Below, in pieces: positions 63,462-64,000 of a stretch of 64,000 bases of DNA; the stretch's first letter is position 1, and each line of letters starts with the position of its first letter. Position numbers and translations under genes: made by a program. Source of the DNA: Clostridiaceae bacterium (GTDB lineage: Bacteria; Bacillota; Clostridia; CAYPLH01; DUMO01); the NCBI GenBank assembly GCA_012839865.1, contig DUMO01000051.1, forward strand, positions 1-64,000. Direction: 5' to 3'. The notes beneath the pieces were generated by a model. That model worked only from the letters and a program-made list of their open reading frames with translations, did no database searches and had not been told where the DNA came from.

Positions 63462-64000
63462 TTGTATAGCGAGAAACAAAAAATACGAAAGCAGATGCTC
63501 TTGTTAAGGGACGGCATGACCCGGGAAGAGGTGGAGTTTCTCAGCAAAGAAATAATTGACAGAGTTTATTCAATGCAACAGTTTAAAGAAAGCAATCTTA
63601 TTATGTCATATGTAAACTTCAGAAATGAAGTCAAGACTGTTGATTTTATTGATAAATGCATTTCTTTGGGCAAGAAGGTTGCTGTTCCGAAAATTGTTGA
63701 TACCGGAGAAAAAAGACAGGAAATTATTGCGGTACAAATAACCGGAGTCAGTCACCTTGCAAAAGGAAAGTTTGGAATATTGGAGCCCGGTGAAAAGAAT
63801 TTAGCTGTGATTGACCCGTCATGTCTGGATTTTATTGTTGTTCCGGGTATCGCCTTTGATTTGAACAAAAACCGTTTGGGCTTCGGCAAAGGGTTCTATG
63901 ACAGGTTCCTGTCCCGCACAAACACCAGGTGCATTAAAGTTGGTCTGGCATACGAAATGCAAATAATCGAAAGTCTACCCTTCTCACATTATGATATACC
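63462..64000 (+). CDS. 5-formyltetrahydrofolate cyclo-ligase (3' end outside window)
   Basis: The first 179 codons of a 5-FCL (MTHFS) gene, open to the window edge. The enzyme turns 5-formyl-THF into 5,10-methenyl-THF using ATP. YSEKQKIRKQMLLLRDGM gives the N-terminal ATP-site helix; the family signature is PGIAFDLNKNRLGFGKGFYD, followed by RFLSRT. TTG 63462 has GGTGAT before it. It starts 4 bp after the zinc-ribbon gene. Full length is usually 180-200 residues, so only a few residues are missing. Confidence 0.92.
   Translation, partial: MYSEKQKIRKQMLLLRDGMTREEVEFLSKEIIDRVYSMQQFKESNLIMSYVNFRNEVKTVDFIDKCISLGKKVAVPKIVDTGEKRQEIIAVQITGVSHLAKGKFGILEPGEKNLAVIDPSCLDFIVVPGIAFDLNKNRLGFGKGFYDRFLSRTNTRCIKVGLAYEMQIIESLPFSHYDI

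Overview
The window looks like a chromosomal segment from a low-GC, endospore-forming member of the Clostridia. The sequence shows a spore protease (gpr), spoVS, a SpoVS/SMC/FtsY neighbourhood, a FapR-controlled fatty-acid cluster, AGGAGG-type ribosome binding sites, many TTG starts, and LexA and FapR boxes of the Firmicutes type. Gene content resembles the Acetivibrio/Ruminiclostridium (cellulolytic clostridia) branch, but that placement is inference. There is no prophage, CRISPR array, rRNA operon or intact transposase. Most of the window is conserved core genome.

Layout: 0-6.4 kb holds ybjQ, a tiny membrane peptide, a Cys4 zinc-binding protein, argS, a DUF72 protein, a SIMPL-domain protein, a tRNA-Glu(CTC) and a CPBP protease. 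6.4-10 kb is a heterodimer-type ABC exporter pair on the minus strand. 10-19 kb carries an acetyltransferase, an SH3-NlpC/P60 hydrolase, comEC-holA, rpsT (minus), gpr and ligA. 19-27.4 kb is mostly minus strand: gltX-glnS, a HGSNAT-like membrane acyltransferase, and murT-gatD, with a plus-strand nitroreductase between. 27.4-32.9 kb is a division cluster: 5'-truncated murA, ftsQ, sbp, ftsA, ftsZ. 33-37 kb holds recA-recX and rimO-pgsA. 38-45.4 kb is fapR-plsX-fabH-fabD, fabG-acpP, fabF and rnc. 45.4-53.1 kb is spoVS, smc, ftsY, ylxM-ffh and rpsP-khpA. 53-57 kb is a small alpha-glucan group (GH57 branching-enzyme-like, DUF4912, GT4 glycosyltransferase). 57-64 kb holds RNase J, tmcAL, a Q-rich lipoprotein, three uncharacterised proteins (two with zinc ribbons) and the start of a 5-formyl-THF cyclo-ligase gene.

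The genes serve translation, division and peptidoglycan amidation, DNA repair, phospholipid/fatty-acid supply and protein targeting. FapR sits behind its own operator at the head of the lipid cluster, and recA sits behind a LexA box that lies just past a consensus promoter.

The unusual material is in repeats and in the gaps. (1) MurT carries an in-frame array of about ten 9-residue (27-bp) repeats right before its zinc ribbon. (2) About 0.7 kb away, a GC-rich palindromic tandem array of 56-59 bp units lies immediately upstream of a murA that has lost about its first 100 residues. (3) A MITE-like intergenic repeat occurs three times, at about 23.8, 37.8 and 50.5 kb. (4) A zinc-ribbon membrane protein carries four 11-residue (33-bp) repeats. 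(5) Several intergenic regions can fold into unassigned RNA structures. I did not find a clearly new multi-gene defence or metabolic system; these repeat elements are the best leads.
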